The notes: a model not told the origin generated them from the sequence alone. A stretch of 64,000 nt of DNA from Streptomyces cyaneochromogenes (GCF_003963535.1 NZ_CP034539.1:4216001-4280000); one strand, 5' to 3'. Positions 55,491 through 64,000 are shown, counted from the stretch's first letter. Translations and numbers: made by a program.

Positions 55491-57173
55491 GTGGGTAACA
55501 GAAGGCGCGTCGCCGAGCGACGGAAGACCAACCCCGCGGTGCTCGGCGGGATGATCGCCGTGGTCGTCGGCTGCGCCGGGTTCGGCGTCTACGCCCTGTA
55601 CGGCGGCGGAGCGGCGGCCGACAGCGGTACGCAGACGGCGTCCTCCGCCGGCGACCAGAACGCGAAGAAGGTCAAGACCGGCCCGCTGTCGGCCAAGGAG
55701 GTCACCACCGCGGCCGAGGCCTTCCTCACCGCCTGGCAACAGGGCAAGGTGACCGAGGCGGCCGCCGCCACGGACGACACGGCGGCCGCGAAGGCGCTGC
55801 TGACCGGCTACGCCAAGGACGCCCACATCACGGACGTCACCCTCACCGAGGGCACCCGCACCGGCGCCAAGGTGCCCGTCTCCGTGAAGGCCACGGTGTC
55901 GTACAAGGGCACCACCAAGCCGCTGACGTACGACACCTCGCTGACCGTCGTCCGTCGCGCCGAGGACGGCGAGCCGCGGGTCGAGTGGCACGCGGCGGTC
56001 GTCCACCCCGACCTCGAGGACGGCGACACCCTCGTCACCGGCGAGTCCGGCACCCCGCCGGTCAAGGCGCTCGACCGGGACGGCGGGGAGCTGACGGAGA
56101 AGGAGTACCCGTCGCTGGGCTCGGTCCTCGACGGGCTGCGCGAGAAGTACGGCGAGAAGGCCGGCGGCAAGGCGGGCGTCGAGCTCCAGGTGATCCGGGG
56201 CAAGGAGTCCAAGAAGGCCGAACTGTCCGACAAGACCCTGCTGGAGCTGAGCAAGGGCACGCCGGGCACGGTGAAGACGACGCTGAGCCCGGCGCTGCAG
56301 GCCGCCGCGGAGAAGCAGGTGGCCGCGAAGCCGAAGGCCTCGGTGGTCGTCCTGCGCCCGTCGACCGGCGAGATCCTGGCGGTCGCGAACTCCTCGAAGG
56401 GCTTCAACACCGCCTTCCAGGGCTCCCTCGCCCCCGGCTCCACGATGAAGGTCATCACCTCGTCCCTGCTGATCGAGAAGGGCCTCGCGTCGGCGAACGA
56501 GCAGCACCCCTGCCCGAAGTACTTCACATACGGCCACTGGAAGTTCCAGAACGACGACAAGTTCGAGATCAAGGGCGGCACCTTCAAGGCGAGCTTCGCC
56601 CGCTCCTGCAACACGGCCTTCATCAGCCAGGCCCCCGAGCTGGACAACGACAGCCTGACCAAGCAGGCCCAGCAGGTCTTCGGGCTGTCGATGAACAACT
56701 GGTCGGTCGGCGTCCCGACCTTCGACGGCGCCGTCCCGATCCAGTCCCAGGCGCAGATGGCGGCCTCGCTCATCGGCCAGGGCGGGGTGCGGATGAACCC
56801 GCTGAACATGGCGTCGGTCTCGGCGACGGTCAGGACGGGCACCTTCAAGCAGCCCTACCTGGTGGCCCCGACGGTCGACAACCGCACCCTCGCCACCGCC
56901 TCCCGCACCATGTCGGCGTCCACGCTCTCGCAGCTGCGCGAGCTGATGGCCTACACGGCGGCGTACGGAACGGCGGCCGAGGCGATGTCCGGGGTCACCG
57001 GTGACGTCGGCGCGAAGACCGGCTCGGCGGAGGTCGACGGCCAGAAGAAGCCCAACGGCTGGTTCACCGCCTACCGGGGCGACCTCGCGGCGGCGGGCGT
57101 CGTGCAGTCGGGCGGCCACGGCGGCGAGACGGCGGGGCCGATCGTGGCGGCGCTGCTGAAGGCGGGCGGCTGA
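55491..57173 (+). CDS. Penicillin-binding protein (class B-like, NTF2-like N-domain), copy 2
   Basis: 560 residues from GTG 55491 (GNRRRVAERRKTNPAVLGG), with GAAGG upstream; earlier starts lack such a site. Layout follows copy 1: membrane helix (about 16-36), NTF2-like domain (about 65-180) and transpeptidase domain with Ser317-Thr-Met-Lys (PGSTMK), SCN (ARSCNTAF) and KTG (GAKTGSAEVD). Shared phrases include EYPSLG, TGEILAVAN, MNPLNMASV and GGHGG, so the two are tandem duplicates. Divergence is moderate, suggesting separate roles, perhaps in hyphal growth and sporulation. Confidence 0.94.
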   Translation: MGNRRRVAERRKTNPAVLGGMIAVVVGCAGFGVYALYGGGAAADSGTQTASSAGDQNAKKVKTGPLSAKEVTTAAEAFLTAWQQGKVTEAAAATDDTAAAKALLTGYAKDAHITDVTLTEGTRTGAKVPVSVKATVSYKGTTKPLTYDTSLTVVRRAEDGEPRVEWHAAVVHPDLEDGDTLVTGESGTPPVKALDRDGGELTEKEYPSLGSVLDGLREKYGEKAGGKAGVELQVIRGKESKKAELSDKTLLELSKGTPGTVKTTLSPALQAAAEKQVAAKPKASVVVLRPSTGEILAVANSSKGFNTAFQGSLAPGSTMKVITSSLLIEKGLASANEQHPCPKYFTYGHWKFQNDDKFEIKGGTFKASFARSCNTAFISQAPELDNDSLTKQAQQVFGLSMNNWSVGVPTFDGAVPIQSQAQMAASLIGQGGVRMNPLNMASVSATVRTGTFKQPYLVAPTVDNRTLATASRTMSASTLSQLRELMAYTAAYGTAAEAMSGVTGDVGAKTGSAEVDGQKKPNGWFTAYRGDLAAAGVVQSGGHGGETAGPIVAALLKAGG

Positions 57174-57195
57174 GCCTCAGCACCGCACCCGGGCC

Positions 57196-57579
57196 TCAGC
57201 CCCGCAGCTGGGACTCGGGTTGCCGGGCGGGTGCGGCGGTGGCCAGATACGTCCGCCGCAGGAACCGCATCAACGCCTTCGACTCGAACTGCACCACGGA
57301 AACACCCTGAGCCGAGTGGAACTCCACCACGGCCTGCACCCGCCCGCACGGCCACACACGTATCTCGCCGCTCTCGGCCGGCGCACGCAGCCCCTGCTCC
57401 AGCAGGGAGCGCGAGAACGTCCACTCATGGGCCTCACGGCCGGGCAGCCGCACGCGCACCGAGCGCGGATCGCTCTCCGGGTCGTACTTCAGGACGACCG
57501 GCACCGCGTCCTGTTCTTCCGCCAGGATGTCCGCGTCCGTGACGATATGGGCCCGCGCGTACTGCTCGACTACAGACAT
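57196..57579 (-). CDS. ssgE: SsgA-like sporulation protein, SsgE type
   Basis: 127 residues from ATG 57579. The SALP fold is recognisable: VPVVLKYDPESDPRSVRVRL, EWTFSRSLLEQGL, GEIRVWPCGRVQAVVEFHSA and VVQFESKALMRFLRRTY. SALPs are found only in sporulating actinomycetes and steer septum placement, wall remodelling and spore separation. The position after a duplicated PBP pair is as expected for ssgE, which in S. coelicolor is needed for correct spore dissociation. The paralogue assignment rests on context; the family is certain. Confidence 0.92.
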   Translation of the reverse strand: MSVVEQYARAHIVTDADILAEEQDAVPVVLKYDPESDPRSVRVRLPGREAHEWTFSRSLLEQGLRAPAESGEIRVWPCGRVQAVVEFHSAQGVSVVQFESKALMRFLRRTYLATAAPARQPESQLRG

Positions 57580-57711
57580 CGGACAGCCCCTTACCCTGCG
57601 TTACCTGTGCGAAGGCTGTGCCTTCGCTCCCCCTCCAATGTCGCATATCTTCACGAATGCGCCCCTTGGGGCAGGCGTATATCCCATGTGCGATACACAA
57701 GCTCCTCGCTC

Positions 57712-57748
57712 TTGCAAGTGGTTCGCATTAAGCCACTATCATCGAACG
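57712..57748 (+). promoter_or_regulatory. cbiMN promoter (leaderless) with Nur-like half-sites
   Basis: TTGCAA (57712-57717), 19-base spacer, TATCAT (57737-57742), then GTG at 57749 after six bases: a leaderless promoter. TTGCAA is followed five bases later by TCGCAT (57723-57728), resembling the TTGCAA-N5-TTGCAA spacing reported for the nickel regulator Nur, and would overlap the promoter. Nur control is inference. Confidence 0.5.
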
Positions 57749-58813
57749 GTGCACGTACCTGACGGATTCATAGACGCCCCCACCTCGGTCGCGACCGGCG
57801 TGGTCGCCGCTGCCGCCGTCGCCGTGAGCCTGCGCGGCGCCCGCCGTGAGCTCGACGAGCGCACCGCGCCGCTGGCCGGCCTGGTGGCCGCGTTCATCTT
57901 CGCGGTGCAGATGCTGAACTTCCCGGTGGCGGCCGGGACCAGCGGACATCTCCTCGGCGGCGCCCTGGCCGCGATACTCGTCGGCCCCTGCACCGGCGTG
58001 CTCGTCATCTCCGTCGTCCTGCTCATGCAGGGCATCCTCTTCGCGGACGGCGGCCTGACCGCGCTCGGCGTGAACATCACGTGCATGGGCATCGTCACGG
58101 TGCTCGTGGCGTACGGCCTCTTCCGCGGACTGGTCAAGATCCTGCCGCGCACGCGCCGCTCCGTGACGGCCGCCTCCTTCGTCGCCGCGCTCGTCTCGGT
58201 CCCGGCCTCGGCCCTCGTCTTCACGGCGCTGTACGCCGTCGGCGGCACCACCGACGTCTCCATCGGCAAGGTCGCCACCGCCATGGTCGGCGTGCACATC
58301 CTGATCGGCGTCGGCGAGGCCGCGATCACCGCGCTGACCGTCGGCGCCGTCATCGCCGTACGCCCCGACCTCGTGTACGGCGCCCGCGATCTGCGCCAAC
58401 GCCTGCGGCTGCGGGTGAACGGCGAGCTGGTCGACGCCCCCGCCGCCGAGCCCGCGGTCCCGGTCGCCGCTCGTTCCCCGCGCAGGATCTGGGCCGTCGG
58501 CCTGGTCACCTCCCTGGTCCTCGCCGGGTTCGTCAGCTTCTACGCCTCCGCCGACCCCGACGGCCTGGAGAAGGTCGCCGCCGACAAGGGCATCGACGAG
58601 AAGGTCGAGGAGCACGCGGCCGCCGACTCGCCGCTCGCCGACTACGGCGTCAAGGACGTCGAGAACGCCCGCCTGTCCGGGGGGCTGGCGGGTGTCATCG
58701 GCGTCGGCGTGACCGTGGTCGCCGGCACCGGCGTCTTCTGGGCGGTGCGGAGGCGCCGCACGGCCGAGGGGGCGGACGCGTCCGACGCGTCGCCCGCGAG
58801 CACGAGCGTCTGA
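57749..58813 (+). CDS. ECF transporter substrate-binding subunits CbiM-CbiN fused (nickel/cobalt)
   Basis: 354 residues from GTG 57749 (VHVPDGFIDAPTSVATGVVA). The N-terminal MHVPDGFID-type motif, with His2 at the very start, is the metal-binding hallmark of CbiM/NikM. Seven membrane segments follow, then a C-terminal part (about 235-350) with two further helices and the CbiN/NikN-like loop (PDGLEKVAADKGIDEK). Starting exactly with the conserved VHVPDG shows the start is right. It binds Ni2+ or Co2+ for the ECF importer. Stop and CbiQ start are one base apart (TGAgATG). Metal choice cannot be read off. Confidence 0.93.
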   Translation: MHVPDGFIDAPTSVATGVVAAAAVAVSLRGARRELDERTAPLAGLVAAFIFAVQMLNFPVAAGTSGHLLGGALAAILVGPCTGVLVISVVLLMQGILFADGGLTALGVNITCMGIVTVLVAYGLFRGLVKILPRTRRSVTAASFVAALVSVPASALVFTALYAVGGTTDVSIGKVATAMVGVHILIGVGEAAITALTVGAVIAVRPDLVYGARDLRQRLRLRVNGELVDAPAAEPAVPVAARSPRRIWAVGLVTSLVLAGFVSFYASADPDGLEKVAADKGIDEKVEEHAAADSPLADYGVKDVENARLSGGLAGVIGVGVTVVAGTGVFWAVRRRRTAEGADASDASPASTSV

Positions 58814-58814
58814 G

Positions 58815-59576
58815 ATGGGCACAGGGCACGCGCACAAGCTCTACCGGCACGGGCACTCGCCCGTACACGCCCTGCCCCCGCACACCAAGCTCGCGGCGGT
58901 CTTCGCCTTCGTGATCGTGGTCGTGTCGACACCGCGGGAGGCGATGTGGGCGTTCGGTCTGTACGCCGTACTGCTGGCGGTGGTCGCCTGCGTCGCGCGC
59001 GTGCCCGCCGGCTTTCTGCTCAAGCGGCTGCTGATCGAGGTGCCGTTCGTCGCGTTCGCCGTGCTGATGCCGTTCGTGGCGGAGGGCGAGCGGGTCGAGG
59101 TGCTGGGCATGTCGCTGAGCCTCAGCGGGCTGTGGGGCGCCTGGAACGTACTGGCGAAGGGCACCCTGGGCGTCGCCGCCTCCGTCCTGCTGGCCTCGAC
59201 GACCGAGCTGCGAGCCCTGCTCCTGGGCCTGCAGCGGCTGAAACTCCCGCCCCTTCTCGTGCAGATCGCGTCCTTCATGATCCGGTACGGCGATGTCATC
59301 ACGGACGAGATGCGGCGCATGCGCATCGCCCGCGAGTCGCGCGGCTTCGATGCGAGGGGCCTGCGGCACTGGGGTGTGCTCGGGAAGTCGGCGGGCGCGC
59401 TGTTCATCCGGTCCTACGAGCGCGGCGAGCGTGTGCATCTGGCCATGGTCAGCCGCGGGTACGCTGGTTCGATGCCGGTGATCGACGAGGTGACCGCGTC
59501 CCGGGCACAGTGGTCGTACGCCCTCGCGCTCCCCTTCGCCGCCCTCGTCGTCTGTCTGCTGGGATGGTCGCTGTGA
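58815..59576 (+). CDS. cbiQ: ECF transporter transmembrane subunit CbiQ
   Basis: 253 residues with about five membrane segments. The cytoplasmic coupling helices have the A-R-x-x-R/G-x signature wording: MRRMRIARESRGFDARGL and SYERGERVHLAMVSRGYAG, which contact the ATPase. Starts ATG 58815 right after cbiMN. The C-terminus overlaps the next start (GTGA). T-component of the Ni/Co importer. Confidence 0.93.
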   Translation: MGTGHAHKLYRHGHSPVHALPPHTKLAAVFAFVIVVVSTPREAMWAFGLYAVLLAVVACVARVPAGFLLKRLLIEVPFVAFAVLMPFVAEGERVEVLGMSLSLSGLWGAWNVLAKGTLGVAASVLLASTTELRALLLGLQRLKLPPLLVQIASFMIRYGDVITDEMRRMRIARESRGFDARGLRHWGVLGKSAGALFIRSYERGERVHLAMVSRGYAGSMPVIDEVTASRAQWSYALALPFAALVVCLLGWSL

Positions 59577-60352
59577 CTGACGCTGTGACTGATGTGACGC
59601 CTTCGCCCTCGCTGGAAGTGGCCGGCCTCGCCTTCGCCTACCCCGACGGCCACCAGGCCCTGTTCGGCGTGGACTTCTCCGTCGCGCGCGGCGAGCGGGT
59701 CGCGCTGCTCGGGCCGAACGGCGCCGGCAAGACGACCCTCGTGCTGCACCTCAACGGCATCCTGACCGGCGGCACGGGCACGGTGAAGGTCGCCGGGCTG
59801 CCCGTCGGCCGGCAGCACATGGCCGAGATCCGGCGCCGGGTCGGGATCGTGTTCCAGGACCCGGACGACCAGTTGTTCATGCCGACGGTCCGCGAGGACG
59901 TGGCCTTCGGGCCGGCGGCGGCGGGGCTGAAGGGCCCGGAGCTGGAGGAGCGCGTCGACCGGGCCCTGGTCCAGGTCGGCATGGCCGAGTTCAAGGACCG
60001 TCCCCCGCACCACCTCTCCTTCGGCCAGCGGCGCCGGGTGGCGGTGGCGACCGTCCTCGCGATGGAACCGGAGATCCTCGTCCTGGACGAGCCCTCCTCC
60101 AACCTCGACCCCGCCTCCCGCCGCGAACTGGCCGACATCCTGCGCTCGTTGGACGTCACGGTCCTGATGGTCACGCACGACCTGCCGTACGCCCTGGAGC
60201 TGTGCCCGCGCTCCCTCGTCCTCAGCGAGGGCGTGATCGCGGCGGACGGGAAGACCGGCGAACTCCTCTCCGACGAGGAGCTGATGCGCGCCCACCGCCT
60301 GGAGCTGCCGTTCGGCTTCGACCCGCGCTCCGTGGTGGGGGAGGGCGCGTGA
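59573..60352 (+). CDS. cbiO: ECF transporter ATPase CbiO
   Basis: 259 residues from GTG 59573, overlapping the cbiQ stop by four bases; ATG 59564 is an alternative. Walker A GPNGAGKTT, Q-loop VFQDPDDQLF (typical of CbiO), signature LSFGQRRRVA (LSGGQ variant, Phe for Gly), Walker B ILVLDEPSSNLD and the switch His in VTHDLPYA. Drives metal import. Its stop overlaps the following ohrR start. Confidence 0.93.
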   Translation: MTDAVTDVTPSPSLEVAGLAFAYPDGHQALFGVDFSVARGERVALLGPNGAGKTTLVLHLNGILTGGTGTVKVAGLPVGRQHMAEIRRRVGIVFQDPDDQLFMPTVREDVAFGPAAAGLKGPELEERVDRALVQVGMAEFKDRPPHHLSFGQRRRVAVATVLAMEPEILVLDEPSSNLDPASRRELADILRSLDVTVLMVTHDLPYALELCPRSLVLSEGVIAADGKTGELLSDEELMRAHRLELPFGFDPRSVVGEGA

Positions 60353-60864
60353 CGAACGAGGAACCGGCGGACGGCGGGAAGGCGAGCGAGGAACCGGCCG
60401 ACGGCGGGAAGGCGAGCAAGGGCTCGCTGCTGCTCGACGAGCAGCTGTGCTTCGCGCTGTACGCCGCCCAGCGCGCGGTGACGGCCGCGTACCGTCCGCT
60501 TCTCGACGAGCTCGGCCTCACCTACCCGCAGTACCTGGTGCTGCTGGTCCTCTGGGAGCGCGGCGAGACGACGGTGAAGGAGCTGGCGGCCGCCCTGCGG
60601 CTCGACTACGGCACGGTCTCCCCGCTGCTGAAGCGGCTGGAGGCGGCGGGGCTGGTACGCCGTGAGCGCTCGGCGCGGGACGAGCGGTCGGTGCTCGTCG
60701 CGGTCACCGGGGAGGGCGAACGGCTGCGGGAGCGGGCGCAGTGCGTGCCGGGCACGCTGCTCGCGGCGACGGGGCTCGGTGAGCCGGAGGTGGCCCGGTT
60801 GCGCGAGGAGTTGTGGCTGCTGGCGGGGAAGGCGGCGGCCGCGGCGGACCGTACCGGCCGCTGA
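60349..60864 (+). CDS. ohrR: OhrR-type MarR family redox regulator
   Basis: 171 residues from GTG 60349, overlapping the cbiO stop. Residues 4-23 are two copies of EEPADGGKAS, encoded by a 30-bp tandem repeat (60358-60417). Then LLLDEQLCFALYAAQRA carries Cys34, the reactive cysteine that OhrR oxidises with organic hydroperoxides. YPQYLVLLVLWERGETTVKE and the wing VRRERSARDERSVLVAVT are the MarR HTH. The ohr target gene follows at 60995. Translational coupling to the Ni/Co transporter is unusual. Confidence 0.92.
   Translation: MTNEEPADGGKASEEPADGGKASKGSLLLDEQLCFALYAAQRAVTAAYRPLLDELGLTYPQYLVLLVLWERGETTVKELAAALRLDYGTVSPLLKRLEAAGLVRRERSARDERSVLVAVTGEGERLRERAQCVPGTLLAATGLGEPEVARLREELWLLAGKAAAAADRTGR
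60358..60417 (+). repeat. 30-bp tandem repeat inside ohrR
   Basis: Two near-identical 30-base units (gaggaaccggcggacggcgg and so on) in frame, giving EEPADGGKAS twice in the N-terminal extension of OhrR. Confidence 0.85.
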
Positions 60865-60942
60865 ACTCGGGTTACCCCCGGTTGCTACCCCTGGCGATGA
60901 GCGCCCACCTACCGGCCGGTACCTTGTGCACGATGTAATTGT

Positions 60943-60976
60943 GCGCCCACGCGGCGGAGCCGCACATGGACACAGC
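60943..60976. repeat. Dispersed repeat copy B in the ohr leader
   Basis: Second copy of the 34-base element also found at 26606-26639 (core gcggcggagccgcacat). Here it occupies the region just before the GGGGGAGG ribosome binding site of ohr, so it is in the 5' leader if transcription starts upstream. A palindrome accggccggt (60911-60920) and gtgcacgatgtaattgtgc (60926-60944) lie just upstream and could be the OhrR operator. Confidence 0.55.
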
Positions 60977-60994
60977 TTCTGGGGGAGGCCACTC

Positions 60995-61444
<450 letters not shown>

Positions 61445-61480
61445 AAGGGCACCCGCACAAGGCAGGACGAGGAGACGGAC

Positions 61481-62638
61481 GTGGACGTGAACGGCAAGGT
61501 GGCCGAGGGCTTCGAGCCGGTCAGGGCGGCGTTCGTCCGGAACTTCGAGACGCTGGGCGAGCGGGGCGCGGCGATCGCCGTGTACCGGGACGGCCGCAAG
61601 GTGGTCGACCTGTGGGCCGGCACGAAGGACGTCGACGGCACGGAGCCCTGGGAACACGGCACCGCGCAGGTCGTGCGGTCGGCGACGAAGGGCGTCGCCG
61701 CCGCCGTACCCCTCCTCCTGCACCAGCGCGGTGTGTTGGACCTGGACGCGCCGGTGGCCGCGTACTGGCCGGAGTTCAAGGCGCACGGCAAGGAGCGGCT
61801 GCTGGTCCGGCATGTGCTGAACCACCGCGCCGGGCTCCCGGTCCTCGACCGCCCGCTCACGCCCGCGCAGGCGCTGGACCCGCGCCGGGGCCCCGAGGCG
61901 GTGGCCGCGCAGGCGCCCGCGTGGGAGCCGGGCACCGATCACGGCTATCACGCGCTGACGTACGGCTGGATCCTCGACGAACTGGTCCGGCGCGTGACGG
62001 GGCGGTGGGCCGGCGAGTGGCTCGCGACGGAGGTCACCGGCCCGCTGGGCGCGGACCTGTGGCTGGGCCTGCCGGAGGCGGAGGCGGCCCGGGTGGGCCG
62101 TGCCGGCCGCGTGGACGGACCCGAACCGGCGGGCGGGCTGCGCTCCCGCCCCAAGCGCTCGGTCACCGAGGCCTACGACGACCCGGACTCCCTCACCCGC
62201 CGTGCCTTCGCCGCCATCACCCCGTTCCCCGACCAGAACGACCCCGCCTACCGCGCCGCCGCCCTCCCCGCGACGAACGGCATCGCCACGGCCGACGGTC
62301 TGGCCCGCGTCTACGCCGGCCTGATCGGCAAGATCGACGGCATCCGCCTCTTCGACCCGCGCACCCTGGAACTGGCCCGCACCGAGGAGTCCTCCGGCCC
62401 GGACCGTGTCCTGATCGTGAACACCCGCTTCGCCCTCGGCTACATGCTCCACGGCACCGCCTCCCCCCTCCTGGGCCCCACCTCCTTCGGCCACCCCGGC
62501 CGCGGCGGCGCCCTCGGCTTCGCCGACCCGGACTCGGGCATCGCGTTCGGCTACGTGACGAACGGCTTCCGCAAGACGGTCACGGCGGATCCGAGGGCGC
62601 AGGCGTTGGTGCGGGCGGTACGGGGGGTTCTGGCGTAG
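61481..62638 (+). CDS. Serine hydrolase, class C beta-lactamase/EstB-like esterase
   Basis: 385 residues from GTG 61481 (MDVNGKVAEGFEPVRAAF), with GAGGAGACG upstream. The SxxK nucleophile is in VVRSATKGVAAAV (about residues 67-72), followed by YHALTYGWILDEL (Tyr-x-x-Leu-Thr-Tyr-Gly) and GHPGRGGALGFADP in the KTG position. This set is that of EstB-type esterases and non-lactamase hydrolases, not of true beta-lactamases. No signal peptide, so cytoplasmic. Substrate unknown; ester hydrolysis most likely. Confidence 0.9.
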   Translation: MDVNGKVAEGFEPVRAAFVRNFETLGERGAAIAVYRDGRKVVDLWAGTKDVDGTEPWEHGTAQVVRSATKGVAAAVPLLLHQRGVLDLDAPVAAYWPEFKAHGKERLLVRHVLNHRAGLPVLDRPLTPAQALDPRRGPEAVAAQAPAWEPGTDHGYHALTYGWILDELVRRVTGRWAGEWLATEVTGPLGADLWLGLPEAEAARVGRAGRVDGPEPAGGLRSRPKRSVTEAYDDPDSLTRRAFAAITPFPDQNDPAYRAAALPATNGIATADGLARVYAGLIGKIDGIRLFDPRTLELARTEESSGPDRVLIVNTRFALGYMLHGTASPLLGPTSFGHPGRGGALGFADPDSGIAFGYVTNGFRKTVTADPRAQALVRAVRGVLA

Positions 62639-62668
62639 CCGCCGGGGCGGGTGGCGCACCGGCGGTGG

Positions 62669-62944
62669 TCAGACGTGGATCGGGTGGGACGTGCGGCCCG
62701 ATGCCTGGTCGATCTCGCTGTGTGCCTTGGTGAGGAGTTGCATCGCCAGTTCGTTCAGGGCGCGGGCCCCGGCGATCTCCTCGCCGACTCGTGGCTGATT
62801 GGAGTCGGTGTGGTGCCGTGTGGCGTGTCCGTGGGCCCGTACTTCGGAGCCGTCGGGCAGGCGCACCAGGGCGACCGAGCGGGTTTCCTGGTCGTCCTCC
62901 TGGAACTCCAGCTCGACATGCCATCCCACTGTGGTGTGCATCAT
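62669..62944 (-). CDS. DUF1876 (dsRBD-like) protein
   Basis: 91 residues from ATG 62944 (a second ATG follows at 62941). TTVGWHVELEFQEDDQETRS and LTKAHSEIDQASGRT are DUF1876 wording; the fold is double-stranded-RNA-binding-like in related structures. The start is preceded by GGAGGTGATC, a full match to the anti-Shine-Dalgarno of 16S rRNA, suggesting very efficient translation. Function not known; such small proteins occur in several copies in Streptomyces. Confidence 0.85.
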   Translation of the reverse strand: MMHTTVGWHVELEFQEDDQETRSVALVRLPDGSEVRAHGHATRHHTDSNQPRVGEEIAGARALNELAMQLLTKAHSEIDQASGRTSHPIHV

Positions 62945-63112
62945 GACGATCACCTCCGGAAGACCTGCTTCCAGGGTGCGCCCGAGAGGGCACCGGCGAC
63001 CAGTCGGAGTCGGAATAAGCTCCGGGTTGGTTCGGAGCACGGGGCGGAAAGCGACTCGGAATGCGGCTCGGAACACTTTGCGGATACCTCGGAGCGACAG
63101 GATGGCCGGCCG

Positions 63113-63568
63113 ATGGGCGTGCGTGAACAGGACTGTGTCTTCTGCGAGATCGTCGCCGGTGCCGGCGAGGCGCGGGTGGTGCACGAGGACGAGCACACCC
63201 TCGCCTTCTTCCCGCTGGCGCCCGCCACACGGGGGCACACCCTGGTCGTGCCGAAGGCGCACGCGGCGGACCTGTGGGCGATGGACGAGACGGCGGCCCA
63301 GCGCCTGTTCCACACCGTGATGGTGGTGGGCAGGGCGCTGCGCTCGGTTCTGCGGCCCGACGGCATGAACGTCGTCAACTCCGCCGGCGCGGTGGCCACA
63401 CAGACCGTGTTCCACACCCATGTGCACCTCGTGCCACGCGGCCCCGGCGACACGATGGGAACCATCTGGCCACCGAAGGGCGCGGGCTTCCGCTACGAGG
63501 ACGACGCGGCCACGGACGCGCTCGCCGCCCGCCTCTGCGCGGCCATCGTCCGACGGCCAGCGCCCTGA
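63113..63568 (+). CDS. HIT family nucleotide-binding hydrolase
   Basis: 151 residues from ATG 63113. The histidine triad is in QTVFHTHVHLVPRGPG (H-x-H-x-H); CVFCEIVAGAGEARVVHED at the N-terminus and LVVPKAHAADLWAMDE are typical. HIT proteins hydrolyse dinucleoside polyphosphates or nucleoside phosphoramidates (Hint-like). A longer open frame to 62651 is rejected because it overlaps DUF1876 antisense and has no start with support. Divergent from DUF1876. Confidence 0.92.
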   Translation: MGVREQDCVFCEIVAGAGEARVVHEDEHTLAFFPLAPATRGHTLVVPKAHAADLWAMDETAAQRLFHTVMVVGRALRSVLRPDGMNVVNSAGAVATQTVFHTHVHLVPRGPGDTMGTIWPPKGAGFRYEDDAATDALAARLCAAIVRRPAP

Positions 63569-63602
63569 CTTCGGCCGACGCCTCACGTCACCTCACGTCA
63601 CC

Positions 63603-64000
63603 TCACAGGGCGAACACCAGCAGCGCCAGGTCGGTCAGCAGCAGCGGCGCGTAGAACAGCAGCAGCGTCGGCGTCTGCCAGACCTCCGGCCAGGGCATCC
63701 GGGCCAGATACGGCGCCACGTCCATGGAGAGCATCTCGACCGTGCTGCCGGGGCGCCGCGCGTCGTCGTAGAGCCGCCTGAAGGCCCGTTCCTGGCGCAG
63801 GAAGAAGCAGTCCAGGTACCAGAAGCAGAGCAGCGGCACCAGGCCGACGCCCGCGAGCTGCCAGCTCAACCGGCTGGCGGACAGCGCGAACAGGCCCGCG
63901 GCCAGGGTCAGCGCCCAGCCCTTGACGAGGAACGAGTTGGTGCCCAGTCGCGTGATCGTCGCCTGGATGAACTCGAGGTGCTTGATCCGGTCCGCGCCCA
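63603..64000 (-). CDS. Hypothetical membrane protein, 5' end outside window
   Basis: The frame is open to the right window edge and reads ADRIKHLEFIQATITRLGTN with NSFLVKGWALTLAAG after it, so the gene starts beyond 64000. About 132 residues are visible, with membrane segments LVKGWALTLAAGLFALSA, LAGVGLVPLLCFWYLDCFFL and LLLFYAPLLLTDLALLVFAL (the C-terminus). A basic cytoplasmic stretch RQERAFRRLYDDARR lies between. This is a common conserved hypothetical of actinobacteria, sometimes near defence or TIR-type genes. No function claimed. Confidence 0.75.
   Translation of the reverse strand, partial: GADRIKHLEFIQATITRLGTNSFLVKGWALTLAAGLFALSASRLSWQLAGVGLVPLLCFWYLDCFFLRQERAFRRLYDDARRPGSTVEMLSMDVAPYLARMPWPEVWQTPTLLLFYAPLLLTDLALLVFAL

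Overview
The window is high-GC actinobacterial DNA and looks like the core chromosome of a Streptomyces. The evidence is strong third-position GC in every gene, the linked set glmU-prs-rplY-pth, a galT-galE-galK operon, ispE-rsmA-rpfB-tatD-rsmI-pmt, an SsgA-like sporulation gene (ssgE-like), an orphan conservon-type sensor and an LAETG sortase substrate. There is no insertion sequence, phage, CRISPR array or rRNA operon. One tRNA gene (Gln, anticodon TTG) is present. Both ends of the window cut through a gene.

Layout. 1-2064: DUF485 protein (left end missing) overlapping an acetate-type SSS permease. 2065-5639: a membrane protein and a DivIVA-like coiled-coil protein, between two repeat-rich non-coding stretches. 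5640-11004: a compact group of toxin/immunity-like genes. A four-part protein (Imm35-like, collagen-like linker, deaminase-like, SUKH-4) is translationally coupled to a WHH nuclease/SUKH-1 fusion, and a YwqJ-like deaminase with a SUKH-3 gene lies divergent to them. 11070-19021: orphan histidine kinase, HTH/LAGLIDADG-like gene beside tRNA-Gln, glmU, prs, rplY, pth and a wall-anchored LAETG protein. 19110-23846: ppc, divergent to a fatty-acid desaturase-TetR pair. 23909-28183: CsbD, a YefM/RelE toxin-antitoxin pair, VOC protein, Tam methyltransferase, MarR, LuxR-type regulator and GNAT.

28306-33946: galTEK, divergent from an SSS symporter that probably imports galactose. 34013-41187: a degenerate response regulator, a beta-propeller lipid-side protein, an ABC-F ATPase and a secreted subtilase. 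41266-45392: Tat-exported PGRP amidase, a conservon-like sensor with a mutated H-box, and an MHYT protein. 45572-53335: ispE, rsmA, rpfB, tatD, a zinc-ribbon protein, rsmI and pmt. 53375-57579: small secreted peptide, two tandem penicillin-binding proteins and ssgE. 57749-61444: Ni/Co ECF transporter genes cbiMN-Q-O, translationally coupled to ohrR, then ohr. 61481-64000: serine hydrolase, DUF1876, HIT protein and a right-end partial membrane protein.

The least ordinary part is 5640-11004. Three nucleic-acid-modifying toxin-like domains (two deaminases, one nuclease) are each fused to, or paired with, a SUKH immunity domain. None has a visible secretion signal or toxin-delivery domain, which suggests an intracellular role rather than a classic secreted polymorphic toxin. 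Many starts were set by ribosome binding sites; several genes (MarR, pmt, cbiM) appear to be read from leaderless mRNAs.
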